Assembly (NCBI RefSeq): GCF_042453785.1
Contig: NC_091672.1
Location: 563,001-627,000 of the forward strand
DNA from: Malus domestica
Lineage: Eukaryota > Streptophyta > Magnoliopsida > Rosales > Rosaceae
Reading direction: 5' to 3'
Length of the DNA stretch: 64,000 nt
This document shows, in pieces, positions 22,631 through 35,640 of the stretch. The notes under the pieces are model-generated. The model made no database searches, was not told the DNA's origin, and saw only the letters and a list, made by a program, of their open reading frames with translations. The position numbers and the translations under genes are program-made. The stretch's first letter is position 1. Every line of letters starts with the position of its first letter.

Positions 22631-25086
22631 ATGGCTACCGCCGCCGCTCAGTCTGCTACTCAGGTACCCTTATGATTCCAGAAAGAAAAAACAACCATTT
22701 TTTGATTGGTTCTGTGAGATATTTGTATCTGATTTTGCAATGAATGAATGATTTAGAAATTAAGTGTGAAAATTTTGATGTAAAGTTGTAAACTTTTAAG
22801 CCTTAATTTCAATCGTTCTTCTTTGATCAGAGTTTTTCAGGTGGAGATGATGCCAGTGTTTTTCAGTTGATCCAATCTCATCAGGTAAAGTTTAATACTT
22901 GGTAAAATTTGATGTAAAGTTGAACACTTCTACTGCATCACATGTCCATTTTCAAAGTTTCTACATAAATAATGTACTATTGCTATTAGACTATTAGTGT
23001 AGGAAATTGAACTTGGGAATGTAGGATTTAGCTCTGTTGAATCTTTATTTGGTTGTTGTTACAGGAAAAGGCTGCTCGGCTTCCCCCGGTTGAGGAAATC
23101 CGTACTCTACTTGATCGTAGTGTTCGCGGAACGCTCTCCACTTTTTCTCAGGTTTCCATATCATTTTTTCTTTTTGCTTTCTTCTTTCGCAAATGAATTT
23201 CTGTTTCTTAGTTATTTAATTCTGAGAGTAGTGCATCACCTTCTTGCACCTTGCTAATAGTAGACTGGTCAATTAATATTTTTGATCTAGAAGCTTAGGA
23301 CTTTATGCCCAATTCATGAAAAATCCCTGAATGGATGAAAAGAATCTAAAGCATCGCTGGTCTCCAGTCGTATAGTGTGGAGCTTATGAGAATGAACTAC
23401 CTCGGAATGTGGGATTATGGTTTGGTCTACTAAGTAGTGACTTGTGAAGAAGGGGATTTATCGATTCTGGTTGGAATCCAACTGGAGACCAGATAGCAAT
23501 CCTATTTGGATTAGATGTCTCCCAGTCTATGATTGAGGGTAGGCCTAACATTCATCCCTCAAAAAGGAACATTATTTCATGCATTTGGATGCACCCATAT
23601 AAATCTCTCTTTCTTTAACTAGTAATTACATGAAAGCAACATTATCTCATTAGGCTTTTTAAAGTTTATGCATAGTGTAGTCTTTGTGGTGGTCCTCATA
23701 ATAACCGTACACTTTGAGGATTGAGGCTAATGGCTTTGTGGAGTATCGTAAGTCTTTCTTACAAAATTCGGGATGAAGCAATCAAAGGTTTGATTCCCAA
23801 CAAGTTAATGAGGCTGAAGTTTTGTTCAAATTATTTTTTTTTTGGATAAAATTAAATTTAGGACGCACTGGTGGTCGGTGATGAAAACTGTGCAAAAAAT
23901 ACGTAATTGCACTACAGAAGCATGATGCTGGACCAAAAACCCTCCAGACTGTTTTCTGATGGTTTTTTCTGGTACTGATTACCAAAGCCTGACGTTGATA
24001 CATGGTTTGGGAATAAATAATACTTTTCTTTAACATTCATAGGGTGTTGTAATTTTATGATTGACCTCTTATGAGTATCGTTCCTATTAATCACTCTGGT
24101 TGATTGATGTTTATGGGATTTATTGCTTCAACGACGTTGTTGTCCTTGAATCATTTTCTTTGGTTTTCTTTAATGTGCAGAAGCATGAGGATCATCCATC
24201 AGGATCAATGGTTGACTTTGCATGTGATGCAGATGGATCTCCAATATTAGCAATTAGCAGCTTGGCAGTTCATACAAAGGTTTGTTGGATTTTAACTTCA
24301 AACATATTGTTGGCTTGGGGGTGAATAACAACTAATGTGAACCTCAAAAAATCTTTCTCTGATACCACTTGTTGAGGTTTAAGCACAAAAGAGAAATCAC
24401 ACCACACAGCAATACACAATTGTCCTTATAAATAGGCAGTAAAAATTATGTTCATGAGTTTTTGTTCAAAAAGTTCTCCCTGCATCAATGAGGGATCGTT
24501 CTTCTTCAAAAGGAATATAACGAATGCAAGACAGTTGAGTTAAATCAATGCAACCCAAATGCAAAGTTAAACCGTGATACACTCGCTATTTCATTACCCC
24601 AGAAAACACTCTCTTTGAAGAGAGTTTTGCTCTTACACAATGCTCACTCAAGCTAAAATTGGAACTAAGCTGCAATATATTATCTAGATGCATAGGCAGC
24701 ATCCTTTCTTCACTTGAAATGATGCTAACCTTCTTTCATGTGGAAGGAAGACTGCAGAACATTATGTTTTAAACTTCAATCTGTTCCATATAATTTTCTG
24801 TAAAAACATGTAACCCTTCCAATCATGGAAATCAGCCGACTAAAATAAGCTGCTACTTTATCACTGTATGGATCTCTCTGCATGTTAATATCACCAATAT
24901 CAATAATATCATATCCTATCGTGCTTTTTCATTTTTCGATTCAATAGGACCTAGCCATTAATCCCAAGTGCTCATTGCTTGTGGCTAAAGACCCTGAAGA
25001 TAGGACTGATTTGGTGGTCACGCTGCATGGTGATGCTATTCCTGTAAGTAATGGCTGCTTTTCTAATTTTATATAGTGTTTGAAGT

Positions 25087-25120
<34 letters not shown>

Positions 25121-26773
25121 TGCAAACAATCTAAAATGGTTGTTACAATCATTTAGGTTTCCGAGATGGATCAAGCAGCCATACGCACTGCATATTTGGC
25201 TAAGCATCCCAATGCATTTTCGGTAACAATCTTGTTCCGAAGCATAATTAATGTAAATGGATGATATGTTGCACCAAATTTTATATCAGTATTAAATCAT
25301 CACGTACAATCTGAAGGTTGACTTTGGCGACTTCCAATTCATGCGCATTGAACCAAAAGTTGTGCGATACGTGTCAGGGGTTGCAACAGCCTTGTTAGGA
25401 TCAGGAGGTACTTCACCTTTTTGGTGTCTTGTTGGGAAAGATAATTTTGTACTCTGTAGATAACTTTTGAAACGGATGTACCATGGCCTTGTTATTTTTC
25501 TGTTTTTAGCACCTCTTGTGGATTTTTTATTATTTATTTATTTACAAAATATTGTAATTGTTATATATATTTCACATTTTTCTTAACATTCACTACTTTT
25601 ACTTTCAGAGTTCGGAAGTGAGGAGTATAAAGCTGCAAAAGTTGATCCAATTGCTCAATTTTCAAAGCCTGTTGCAGTACTGACTCCTTAACTAGTATAC
25701 ATGCTTTATGGTTCATCTTAGTATGAATTGTTCGCTTTTTCTAATAGAATCTTAAAACTATTGCTTCCCAGTCTCACATGAACAGGGATCATGCTGACGA
25801 TACAAAAGCCATTGTGCAACACTCGACGTCTATTCCGGTATTTTCAACTGTTATAAACTAATATTATTAGGAAAGGTGTTTCTTTTCTTCTTCATCTTTT
25901 CCTTCTCAATATAGGGGATATCAACTGTGCTCACATTACCTAAAACTTAAAACTAAACCAATGAATATGGTGTCAATATTGTGCCAATACATGTTGTTTC
26001 TGCCAGGCTGACACTTCGGAAGTATTCTGCATGAATCGCCCAGATCCATTTATGAATTTTGGAATAATAAAAGATATGAACACATAGACGGGTGGGGAAA
26101 GTTTAGTTTGATGCAAGGTGATTTTGGTTTTCGGCAGGTGGACTCTGCTTACATGTTGGACTTGGACAGCCTGGGTTTCAATGTTAAGGTAACAACCAAT
26201 TTTTAACTTTTCATTGCTAATAGCCATCCTTTATATTTTTAATAAACCATTTGTCTCTGTTCTGCAACTGAGGTTTTGTGCCAGAAATGCTATACAAATT
26301 CACCAATAAAATTTCTTCCATTTTGACATGATATTTTTTGGACTTTGTTACTCTCATTTTAGGTTGGCTATCAGGGAGATAATTTCAAGCTCCGCATACC
26401 TTTTCCTAGACGTGCAGAGGATCGAAAGTGAGACCTCTCGTTTATATGAATGTTTCCCTTTCTGTTGAAGTCAAGATTTATTTTCTGTTTACTTCTGCTT
26501 CAGTTATTCCAGATTCTGCAAGGTTTTTATGTTAATGTCGTACTGCATAAATCATGGAATAATTCTCCCTCATGTTGGTCGGAGGATATAGTTATTATTT
26601 TTTCCTGGTTGACGTGATTTGTGGCTATAGTCAAGATTGCTATCAAAAGTTCTTACTGCATACTTGGAGTTGGAGTAAATTGTTTCTAAGAAGAAATTTA
26701 TTTCTCTCTTTTTAGGGATGTGAAGACTTTAGTAGTGGAAATGCTTCAGGCTGCAAAGGCTCACGATCGTTAA
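22631..26773 (+). CDS. HugZ-like FMN-binding split-barrel/DUF2470 protein, copy 2
   Basis: Twelve exons: 22631-22663, 22831-22884, 23065-23151, 24181-24279, 24948-25043, 25157-25222, 25317-25407, 25609-25676, 25772-25837, 26138-26188, 26363-26427, 26716-26773; 277 aa. All introns are GT..AG and the frame is unbroken. Residues about 30-175 form a pyridoxamine-phosphate-oxidase-like split barrel (SGSMVDFACDADGSPIL, RTDLVVTLHGDA); about 185-270 is DUF2470 with HMNRDH. From memory it matches Arabidopsis At3g03890, a plastid protein related to heme-degrading HugZ; the activity is inferred. The frame is open upstream to 22484 and reads like a transit peptide (FRPSSTFFSSPTTPPPRLSM), but the ancestral ATG is ATA here, so the first in-frame Met is 22631. 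Without that leader, plastid import is in doubt unless a non-ATG start is used. Confidence 0.85.
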
Positions 26774-27726
26774 TCTCACCGTACGTAACAAGGTGCGCTT
26801 ATCTGAAATTCTAATGATACGATTGTCCATAAGAGCCGTCTTCTTTTGAGAGGTTCTTAACTTCTTATCCCGTTCTACTTTGTAGGATATTTCAGCACCT
26901 CGGAACTGCCATCACAGAGATATGGAAAAATTTGGACTCAAAAGAGGTGAAATGAGATATTCGTTGCAGAAGAATATGCTTGTTTCTATTGTATGCTCAG
27001 AAAGAAAGTCTACATACTACCAAGAATCATGGTTACGGCATCCACATAAACTGCTTCCAAACTCATAATTGTTTAACGTGAAAACCGATATCTGTTTGTT
27101 TGTAAAGTTATCTGCCTTGACCTGTTTGTCTGTGTGACAGATTGTGTAAAGAATAAGTGTTATGGACCTCAATGTAATGGGATTTGAATATACGAGAAGT
27201 TCGGGTTTAGGTGTTTTTTATGGATAACGTCCAGATGGTTCATACAATTCGAGAATACGCTTGGAACCAGCTACTCCACCGCGTTTTTGGCGTGCGCATG
27301 CCTTAGCTTCTATGGGCCATTCTCTTCCGAATTCAAAGTTGTTTTGGGTGTTGGTTGCTTGTGATTTTGCCTCATGTTTGGCATATGGCAGCGGTAATCC
27401 AACGTACTTACGATCAATATTCTAGGGTAAGGATTCCTGTCTCACGTCATGCGTCCTCTTAAGACAGGCACAAGGTACCCCTGTATTCGGGTCATGACAC
27501 AGAAGCCCCTTCCCCCAAAAATCTCTCCATATTTACGTACTACAAAACATAATTTTTCATTGCTCACACTTGTATACAAAACATAATTTCGTAATTTACA
27601 GTAACCCCCTTTTACTCGAACAAAAGCCTAACCACTCTACATTACACACCGCATTCATCTTCTAAACAGAGCAAAGAAAACTGTCATCCCTTCTGCTTCA
27701 ACAAAATTCAGTTTAAATTACACCTA
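26774..27726. other. 3' UTRs of the convergent HugZ-like and DUF1639 genes
   Basis: Non-coding DNA between two convergent stops (26773 and 27727). It matches the copy 1 flank. No separate gene was seen. Confidence 0.6.
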
Positions 27727-29225
27727 TCACTCCGACTCGGTTTCCAGGCTCCCCATACCCTTCAATCCTCTTGGTCTCTGCATCATTCAAACATCAACCA
27801 AATATCAAAATACAAATACTCATACCCCTCGAAAATAAAGAAAAATGTTGCAGCAAATGATATAATAATTCCAGTTCAAGTACCTTCTTGGTACTCTTCT
27901 TCTCCCTAACTTCATATCTCTCTTGGCACATATCAGTGAGCCATGCACCGGGACTCACCAACTACAACCCAACCAAAAATCGGTATCAGAAGCTAAAGTT
28001 GAACTCGCTTAGCCACACGAGGAAAATACAGTCCAATTTCAAATCTGTTATTTAGCCGAGAAACTAACAAGAGGACTTACAAGTAAGCTTCTTTGGATGA
28101 GTTTGGCCCTTTTTTTGGGTCTTTGGGGAAGTTTACAACCCTTCATGGCCAAAAAGTCCTCTTCTTTCTCTTTGCTCGACAAACTGATGTACAGTTTCGG
28201 CCAAACAAGCCCCCGGTCCTCAACACTGTTTCCATCCATCATAACCTTCCCATTCCCGTTGCCATTACAACTCTCATCCACACCCACTGATCCCCTTGTG
28301 GTGTAGTACCTTTCCTCCTTCTCCGGTGAAGATGACTTTCGGTTCTCACCTGCGCTACACCAGAGCAGACCCCCATCAGAATTCCTGTAACCAAACCAAA
28401 CAGACCCACAAAATAACTTTAGTAAATTAGACAAAACAGCTTGACAACTATAAGTTTTATAACAAAACACATAAAAAGCTCAACTAGAGAACAAAAAACT
28501 ACCCTCAACGGCTTGACAACGGCTCCACTTGTCATATTCTGATTGATTCTTAATTGAGAAACTCCTTATATATAAAAAAAATGGCATCAACTTTTACCTT
28601 TTAAACTGATCTTTTCTCTTTGTCCAGAAAAACACACGATATTTACTGTTAGAGAAACGATTACCCCGCACCCATTTTCTCTTTCTACTGAATACTTACG
28701 TTGCTTTATTCTCATTTTATTTATTCAATCCGAAGACGGGGTGTGAACGTGAAAAAGGGTGCGCCGTGATCCCGGAAAATAATTCGCTTCCCCTCGATGC
28801 GTCGGGGAAGACGTTGAGGAATTAAAATTATGTACCAGTAGTTGGGATCAAAATAATAACACAAAAGAAATGAGCACAAAAAAAAAAAAAAAAAAAAAAG
28901 AATCTGGCTCCAAATTATGTAGTAGTAGTCGGAAACCAAAACAGGTCGTAGGCGCGAGCCGGAAAAATCATGTGAAATTTTCTAACCTGGTGAGGCGATT
29001 GGATTGAAATCCAGAGATGTCATTTTTTCCGGAAGTGGAGACCGCAAAGCGATGAATCCGAGACGATGTGATTCTCCTGCACATGCCACCATTGAATTTG
29101 AATCTGTCGGCTGAGATTTCTGTGCCTTTGACTCTCACACATCTGAGTCTCTTTCTGTTCCCCCACTGCAAGAAAAACTCTGGTTCTGAAGCTCTCTTAT
29201 TATTCCTCTCTTCTTCCGTCTCCAT
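27727..29225 (-). CDS. DUF1639 family protein, 223 aa
   Basis: Four exons on the minus strand: 29225-28987, 28384-28081, 27961-27884, 27777-27727; all borders are GT..AG and the sum is 672 nt. The start follows a splice acceptor (CGCAG then GTATGGAG), so the 5' UTR has an intron. The N-terminal half is basic and poor in known motifs. The C-terminal half holds the DUF1639 block: WPKLYISLSSKEKEEDFLAM, then GCKLPQRPKKRAKLIQRSLL, then SPGAWLTDMCQERYEVREK. The RPKKR run could act as a nuclear signal (inference). The family's function is unknown to me. It converges on the HugZ-like gene. Confidence 0.8.
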
Positions 29226-29640
29226 ACCTGCGAAAATAAATTCAGAAAATAAATAAATAAATAAAAAATCAAAACTTGCATCTTCCCAAATGAAACCAGA
29301 AGTGAAAAATCAAAATCTGAACAGTTGAAGAAAGCTTACGATGAGATGTTTCCATGTAAATTACAAAACTTTGAGGATTTTCCAGCAAATTTCACCAAAA
29401 CAATGAGAGCCCAGATGGAGATGGAGATTCCTCTTCTGGAAATCTCGCTTCTCCGCCTCCTCTGTCTTTGCTGTTGTTCTGGTGTTACTCTCTGTACTTT
29501 CCTCCCATATTCTGTGAATTCTTTCTTCTTCTTCTTCTTCTTCTTCCTTTCTTCTCTGTTGTTTCTCTGTCCTCCACTTTTTCTCTCATTGCATTTCTCG
29601 TTTTATCCTTTGCCTCGGCCAGACAATCAAAATAACTGAA
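29226..29640 (-). other. Upstream region of the DUF1639 gene
   Basis: Non-coding leader side of the gene, with a CTT/GAA microsatellite at 29520-29550. A 5' UTR exon probably lies here, but its borders could not be fixed. Confidence 0.45.
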
Positions 29641-29995
29641 GTTTACCTTAACCGTTAGATTGAATATCAACGGTTTTGGTGCTATGGATTTTGTGTGCCT
29701 TTGGAGCCCAAAATGATATTCGATTTGCACATTTGGTTTTGGGTTTAGCCCATTTGTTTCAGTTTTGTGAAATGAAGTTGGGCCTTCAATCTTAAATCTC
29801 AACTCCTTTCCCGTTTGGTTTTATTTAGAGGCTATTTCGTTTTTAAACATTGTCTCACTTTTTTAATGTTGAATTACTCACTCACATTATGAACTTATAG
29901 ATTTGGCATGTTTTCACAAAACTTAATGATCTTTTATTTTTAATTTATATATTGGGTTTTTAATGATCCTTTGTGCATCTCTTTATCACAATTTA
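29641..29995. other. AT-rich intergenic DNA
   Basis: No gene or clear repeat was seen before the Cassandra element. Confidence 0.55.
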
Positions 29996-30094
29996 TGTCA
30001 CATCCCGATCCGGGGTCCACCACATCCCGAGCCCGCTCCACCACCGTAGCACGATATTGTCTGCTTTGGGCCGACCACGCCCTCACGGTTTTGT

Positions 30095-30215
30095 TTTTTG
30101 AGAACTCACACGAGAACTTCCCAGTGGGTCACCCATCATGGGATTGCTCTCGCGCGCTACTCGCTTAACTTTGGAGTTCTAATAGAACCCGAAGCTAGTG
30201 AACTCTCAAAAAGCC
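30095..30215 (-). ncRNA. 5S rRNA-like domain of the Cassandra LTR (first copy)
   Basis: Read on the minus strand, this part follows the plant 5S rRNA gene: box A as AGTTAAGCGAG, GAGAGCAATCCCATGATGGG, then box C-like GGGTGACCCACTGGGAAG. It is not a genuine 5S gene, as it lies within the LTR and diverges outside the promoter boxes. Pol III transcription is possible. Confidence 0.75.
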
Positions 30216-30787
30216 TCGTGTTAGTTAGGGATGGGAATATACATATAAGGATCACTCCCCTGGGCGATGTGGGATGTCACAATCCACACGGCTAGGGTTA
30301 GGCTCTGATACCAATTGTCACATCCCGACCCGGGGTCCACCACATCCCGGGCCCGCTCCACCATCGTAGCACGATATTGTCCGCTTTGGGCTGACCCAAG
30401 GAAGAAAATATCGGTAATATCGGAAATATCGGTAGTCCGAAAACACGGAAATATCGATGGAAAAATCGGGATAATATCGATATCGATAAAAATTACATGG
30501 AAACCACGGAAATTGTAAGAAAAACTTGGAAATTTTTATTGAAACTTTGCAGGATGTTTATTTAGTCAATTATCTATTAGTTTATCACAAAAAATTGGAA
30601 GGAAATACATTGCATGATGGATTTAACATTATCAAGTTGATTATATAGCGAGCTGACAAATATTGTGAGTGTAGAAAATATGTAGTAATTAATGAAAGAA
30701 GTCTAAACACACCATAATCATTTATATATAATGAATTAGTACAATATTTTACACTTTATACATTGCATGGTAAGATACATGAGTGAC

Positions 30788-33700
30788 TTAGTACCACATA
30801 GAGTTCCTATGAGATTCAAAATTTTGACTATCTTCATCATCTCTATGTGTAGAGTGAGTGTATTGTGAAGAGTAGTTATCAAATGATAAATCCCCAAAAT
30901 AATTTTGCATGTAATTGTTAACATGCCACCCATATGGATCTGAGATTGGTTGACCTTGTCCATAAGCAAAATCATTTGAAGATTGAGTCTCGGATTGTTT
31001 CCATGAGTCGCTCGATTCCATCCCAACAGGAATGGGATATGAAGGGTAGGGAAATGGTTGGTTATGAGTATTACCATAGTTACTACTTCCCACTCCAACA
31101 GAGTCTGAAGTTCTAGATAACGAGTCATCTTCTTGACTTGACAAAATCCCCTTGCCTCTTTCTCTGCGAGTATAGTCCTTCCCTATGACACCAATTCCTG
31201 GTCCTGCCCGCCTACTGCCATGGTCATCATCCTGTGTTGCATGCGTGAAGTTTGCCTCACCAGTGAAGGGGTTCATAAATCCGGGAGGTGGTCCATAATA
31301 GTTTCCATATCCACCACCACTACCTCCAGCTCTACTATGTCCTTCATCATTCCCACCTCCGGTGGTAGGTGAGTCTCCTGATCTTGTACTAAAGCTATCA
31401 TTAGTATCAGCACGATGTTGTGGTTGTGTAGGATTGGAAGAATGTGGAATTCCAGTGTTTCTTGGTCTTGGGCGCAAAAGTTCTTTCAAAGAGTCAGCCC
31501 TACTAGTTCCCACCTCCTCCTCTAATACTCTTTCTACATTTATCCCTTCATTACGTGCTTCTTCAGCAACTCTGGGAGTTGGGTTGCCTTCATCATCATC
31601 TAAATGAAGAGGTCTAATCCGTTGAAAAAGTTGGTTACCCTCTGTATCATCATCTTCACCAACAATATTAAACACATCTAGTGGGTCACCATGGTTGACA
31701 TGATCTATTTCTGCTTCCTTATCTCGAATTTGAAGCTTCATGTTGTAGTAGCAATAAACTAATTTTTCCAAGCTACTATGAGCCAACTTATTTCTTTGCT
31801 TTGTGTGTATGAGTGCAAATGTGCTCCAATTTCTTTCACAAGCAGATGAGGAAGCTGTTTGTGATAATACTTTGATTGCTAACTTTCTCACAGTTGGTGC
31901 ATCGGTCCCATACATGATCCACCATTCAGCTACAATGAAAAACAATGTTGATAAGCCTAATAACTCCAACAAATTCTATTATAAACTTATAGTGAAATAT
32001 GTTTATACTTACTGGGAGACATATTTGTCCGAGCAGCAACTGATGTTGGTTTTCCAAAAGTTCTTCTTGCATCTTTAAACCATGTTAGCTGAATTCAATA
32101 AATCATGTTAGTTTAATCCAACAAAGTAATTATTATAATTTAAGTAATTGTGTACCTCATTTCCAAATTGGCCAACTGCTGGTGATGCAGGGTCTAATTT
32201 AGAGTATACATTATGTACAACACGTATAAGGTTACCATCATCTCCAACACCGGGTCTGTATTGGTATCGGGATTCAAATAATATGCTGTTCAAAGAAACA
32301 CATACTCTAATAAGAGAAATAATACTTATGCAACTAAAGAAATGAATTGCAAATTATGACATAATTTATACATGCTGCATGCAAATCGTGGTATAATGTT
32401 TTATACCATCGGTCTTCAATTATCTTTATGACCCACCTTGCACCATGTTTTCTTTCCAATTCATTCTTCACTACACGCATCAACTCATATACTGCCCCTA
32501 TAGTAGGATACACTTCTGTGTCAACGATCCGTAAAACTTTGTAAAGAGGTTCAAACACTTGACACACATGTTCTGATTGAGTCAAAAAAGCATGATCAAG
32601 CACTATACTTTCCACCATACGACCTGTATTTGAGCGGCTCAAATTGTGGTTGGCCCAATCGTCACTAGTGAATAGTTGCTTCAACCCTGCTTTCTTCTTG
32701 AGTAGGCTGTCTAATGCAATATAGTTGGTGGCGAATCGAGTGGTAGCTGGACGAATAATTTCTCCTTTGCAAAATTCACGCATCTTTGCCAACAACCAAC
32801 CGTGATTGTAAATATAATTTGTGATCGTTCTAGCTCTTTTGACCACAGTAGCAACATTCTCTCTCTTCCCCATTGCCTCAAACATGAGATCAATACAATG
32901 TGCTGCACATGATGTCCAAAACACATTATGATGCTTCATTAACTTTTTTCTAGCTTTGACAAATGCAGAACCGTTGTCGGTCACGACTTGGACAACATTA
33001 TGCTCTCCCACCTCTATGATTACATCCCTCAATAATTTGTAAATATACTTGTAATTCTTTATATGGTCTGAAACATCAACAGACTTCAAAAAAATTGTTT
33101 TTCCCTTGGAGTATACCATGAAGTTTATGATAGACAATCTGGTCGGGCCAGTCCATCCGTTACACATGATTGTGCAACCATTAGTTTCCCACTTTGATCT
33201 CAACTTGTTAACATACTCGCCAATGTCTTTATACTCCATATCCAAATATTTGTTTCTTATCTCATAGGGAGTGGGAGGTTGTACTCCAACACCGGCCTGT
33301 TGACATCCCACTATCATATTTTTGAAATGATGTGATGATGCCTTCGTAGCAGGGACATTTTCATAGATAAAGAACTTGCTAATTAGACGCCCCATTCCCT
33401 CATTCACATTACCTCCAGTGAAATAACTCCAAACACTCTTTTGACGTGCTTTGGATGACTTATATAAACTTGGGGCTATTGGTGGTGTTGGTTGTGATTC
33501 TCTAAGACTGCCTCATCGTCTCATTTGTGCACCACCACTTGTCCCGGAACCTTGTGCTCTATTAGGAATTTTATGAAGGTGTTCTCTTTCCGATGCTGAC
33601 TGTTTGGAGGCACGTAATGCTTGTTTCAAACTGCGTCGTTCTTCAGGTCACATGTCATCATCACATTCGTCCTCATCGTCATCATCATCACTGTCAATCG

Positions 33701-34004
33701 CTTGGCCATAGACTTCTCCCCGTAGCCCAGCTCGAATATTTTCCATTCCCTGTGTTATCTTTTCCTTCTGCTGTTTTTTATTTTTTAATAATGTGCTGAT
33801 GAATGCCTTCACTTCTGGGGGGACATTATCGCATCGTTGGACATTTTTTGCTGGATCTAATCCACTAAGATGGTACTTAAGTCGTGTCACTCCGCCACTC
33901 TTCATTACCCGACCACAATATTTGCAAATTGTGCCATGTTTGTTTCCGTCTATTGGGTATCCATGTTCCCAAGCCGGATCACGTTTAATAGCTCCACTGG
34001 ACAT
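30788..34004 (-). pseudogene. hAT transposase (BED, DUF659, hAT dimerisation), two stops
   Basis: On the minus strand the first exon runs from the ATG at 34004 to about 32380: BED-type zinc finger (ICKYCGRVMKSGGVTRLKYH), Asp/Glu linker, then DUF659 (GCTIMCNGWTGPTRLSIINF, VVTDNGSAFVKARKKL, AAHCIDLMFEAMGK). Two in-frame TGA codons lie between the finger and DUF659 (near 33648 and 33513). Further exons lie at about 32290-32155, 32089-32013 and 31929-30788. The last carries the dimerisation motif (SSACERNWSTFALIHTKQR) and a long Gly/Ser/Asp-rich tail. Without the two stops this would be a full-length hAT transposase, so the element died recently. A split N-terminal finger protein could still be made. 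Confidence 0.85.
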
Positions 34005-34734
34005 CGTAAATATACCTACATTTATTTTTCATGAAAATTAGACAAATATTTTTTGGCCAAAAAATATAGTAGTGATGACGGTTATATAAGAGAACCTAAA
34101 TAATAAAGTTATTTTACAGAAGAATTAAATATGAAGTAAAGAAAATGATTGTAAAAATTTAAGTAATTAAAAAAATAATATGGAATAATAAAACCTAATA
34201 TTAATGAATAATAATCCAATTTGATAAAAAAATAATCCTAATATAAAACATAGTGATGAATAATACTCCTTTTTGATAATAATCCAATTTAATGAATAAT
34301 CCAATTTGATAATAAAAAAAACCTAATATTAATGAATAATAATCCTATTTGATAAAAAAAATTATCCTAATATAAAACATAGTGATGAATAATAATCCAA
34401 TTTGATAATAATCCAATTTAATAATAATCCAATTTAATGAATAGTCCAATTTGATAATAAGCCAATTTAATGAATAATAATCCAATTTGATAAAAAAATA
34501 ATCCTAATATAAAACATAGTGATGAATAATAATTCAATTTGATAATAATCCAATTTAATAATAATCCAATTTAATGAATAGTCCAATTTGATAATAAGCC
34601 AATTTAATGAATAATCCAATTTGATAATAATCTAATTTAATGAATAATAATCCAATTTGATAATAAAAAAACCTAATATTAATGAATAATAATCCAATTT
34701 GATAATAAAACCTAATATTAATAAAATAATAAAT

Positions 34735-35640
34735 AACATTAAACATATTAAAATTATCCTAGGGAATAATTATACAACATTACTTAATTACTTAAAAAAA
34801 TTAACATGTAATTGTTAACATTACTTAACTACTTACAAAAATTAACATGCAAGTATTAATTACTTAAAAAAATTAACATACGAGTCAACACAAATTTATT
34901 TGTTGTTGTATAAATTACAATAATATAAATATAAGTTTGTAAACTTACCTTAAATATGAAACTCTTTGTGTTCAAGCGTTGGAATGGATCTGGAATGGCT
35001 TTGAAAATGGTAAGGGAAATAAAATAATAAATAACATTAAACATATTAAAATTATCCTAGGGAATAATTATACAACATTACTTAATTACTTAAAAAAATT
35101 AACATGTAATTGTTAACATTACTTAACTACTTACAAAAATTAACATGCAAGTATTAATTACTTAAAAAAAATTAACATACGAGTCCACACAAATTTATTT
35201 GTTGTTGTATAAATTACAATAATATAAATATAAGTTTGTAAACTTATCTTAAATATGGAACCCTTTGTGTTCAAGCTTTGGAATGGATCTGGAATGACTT
35301 TGAAAATGGTAAGGGAAATAAAATAATAAATAACATTAAATATATTAAAATTATCCTAGGGAATAATTATACAACATTACTTAATTACTTAAAAAAATTA
35401 ACATGTAATTGTTAACATTACTTAATTACTTACAAAAACTAACATGCAAGTATTAATTACTTAAAAAAATTAACATGTAATTGTTAACATTACTTAATTA
35501 CTTACAAAAACTAACATGCAAGTATTAATTACTTAAAAAAATTAACATACGAGTCCACACAAATTTTTTTGTTGTTGTATAAATGACAATAATATAAATA
35601 TAAGTTTGTAAACTTACTTTAAATATGGAACCCTTTGTGT
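34735..35640. repeat. Approx. 300-bp tandem repeat, 3 copies, with exon-like segment
   Basis: Three head-to-tail copies (about 34735-35030, 35031-35325, 35326-35640), the last enlarged by an internal repeat. On the minus strand each has CTTGAACACAAAG ... ATATTTAAG before GTAAGTT (or GTAAGTTT), that is, a possible donor, so the unit looks like a triplicated 5' leader exon of the transposase gene. Confidence 0.7.

Larger units (their letters stand above)
22070..28500. repeat. Tandem duplication, copy 2
   Basis: Second unit of the duplication. It contains the intact-looking HugZ-like gene and exons 2-4 of DUF1639; exon 1 of DUF1639 lies just outside (28987-29225). Confidence 0.85.

Noticed and set aside
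29325..29802. ORFs of about 100 codons on both strands upstream of DUF1639
   Set aside because: CTT-microsatellite driven, no motif, probably leader/promoter DNA.
30095..30215. A real 5S rRNA gene
   Set aside because: It lies within a 286-bp LTR, present twice, and differs from 5S outside the promoter boxes.
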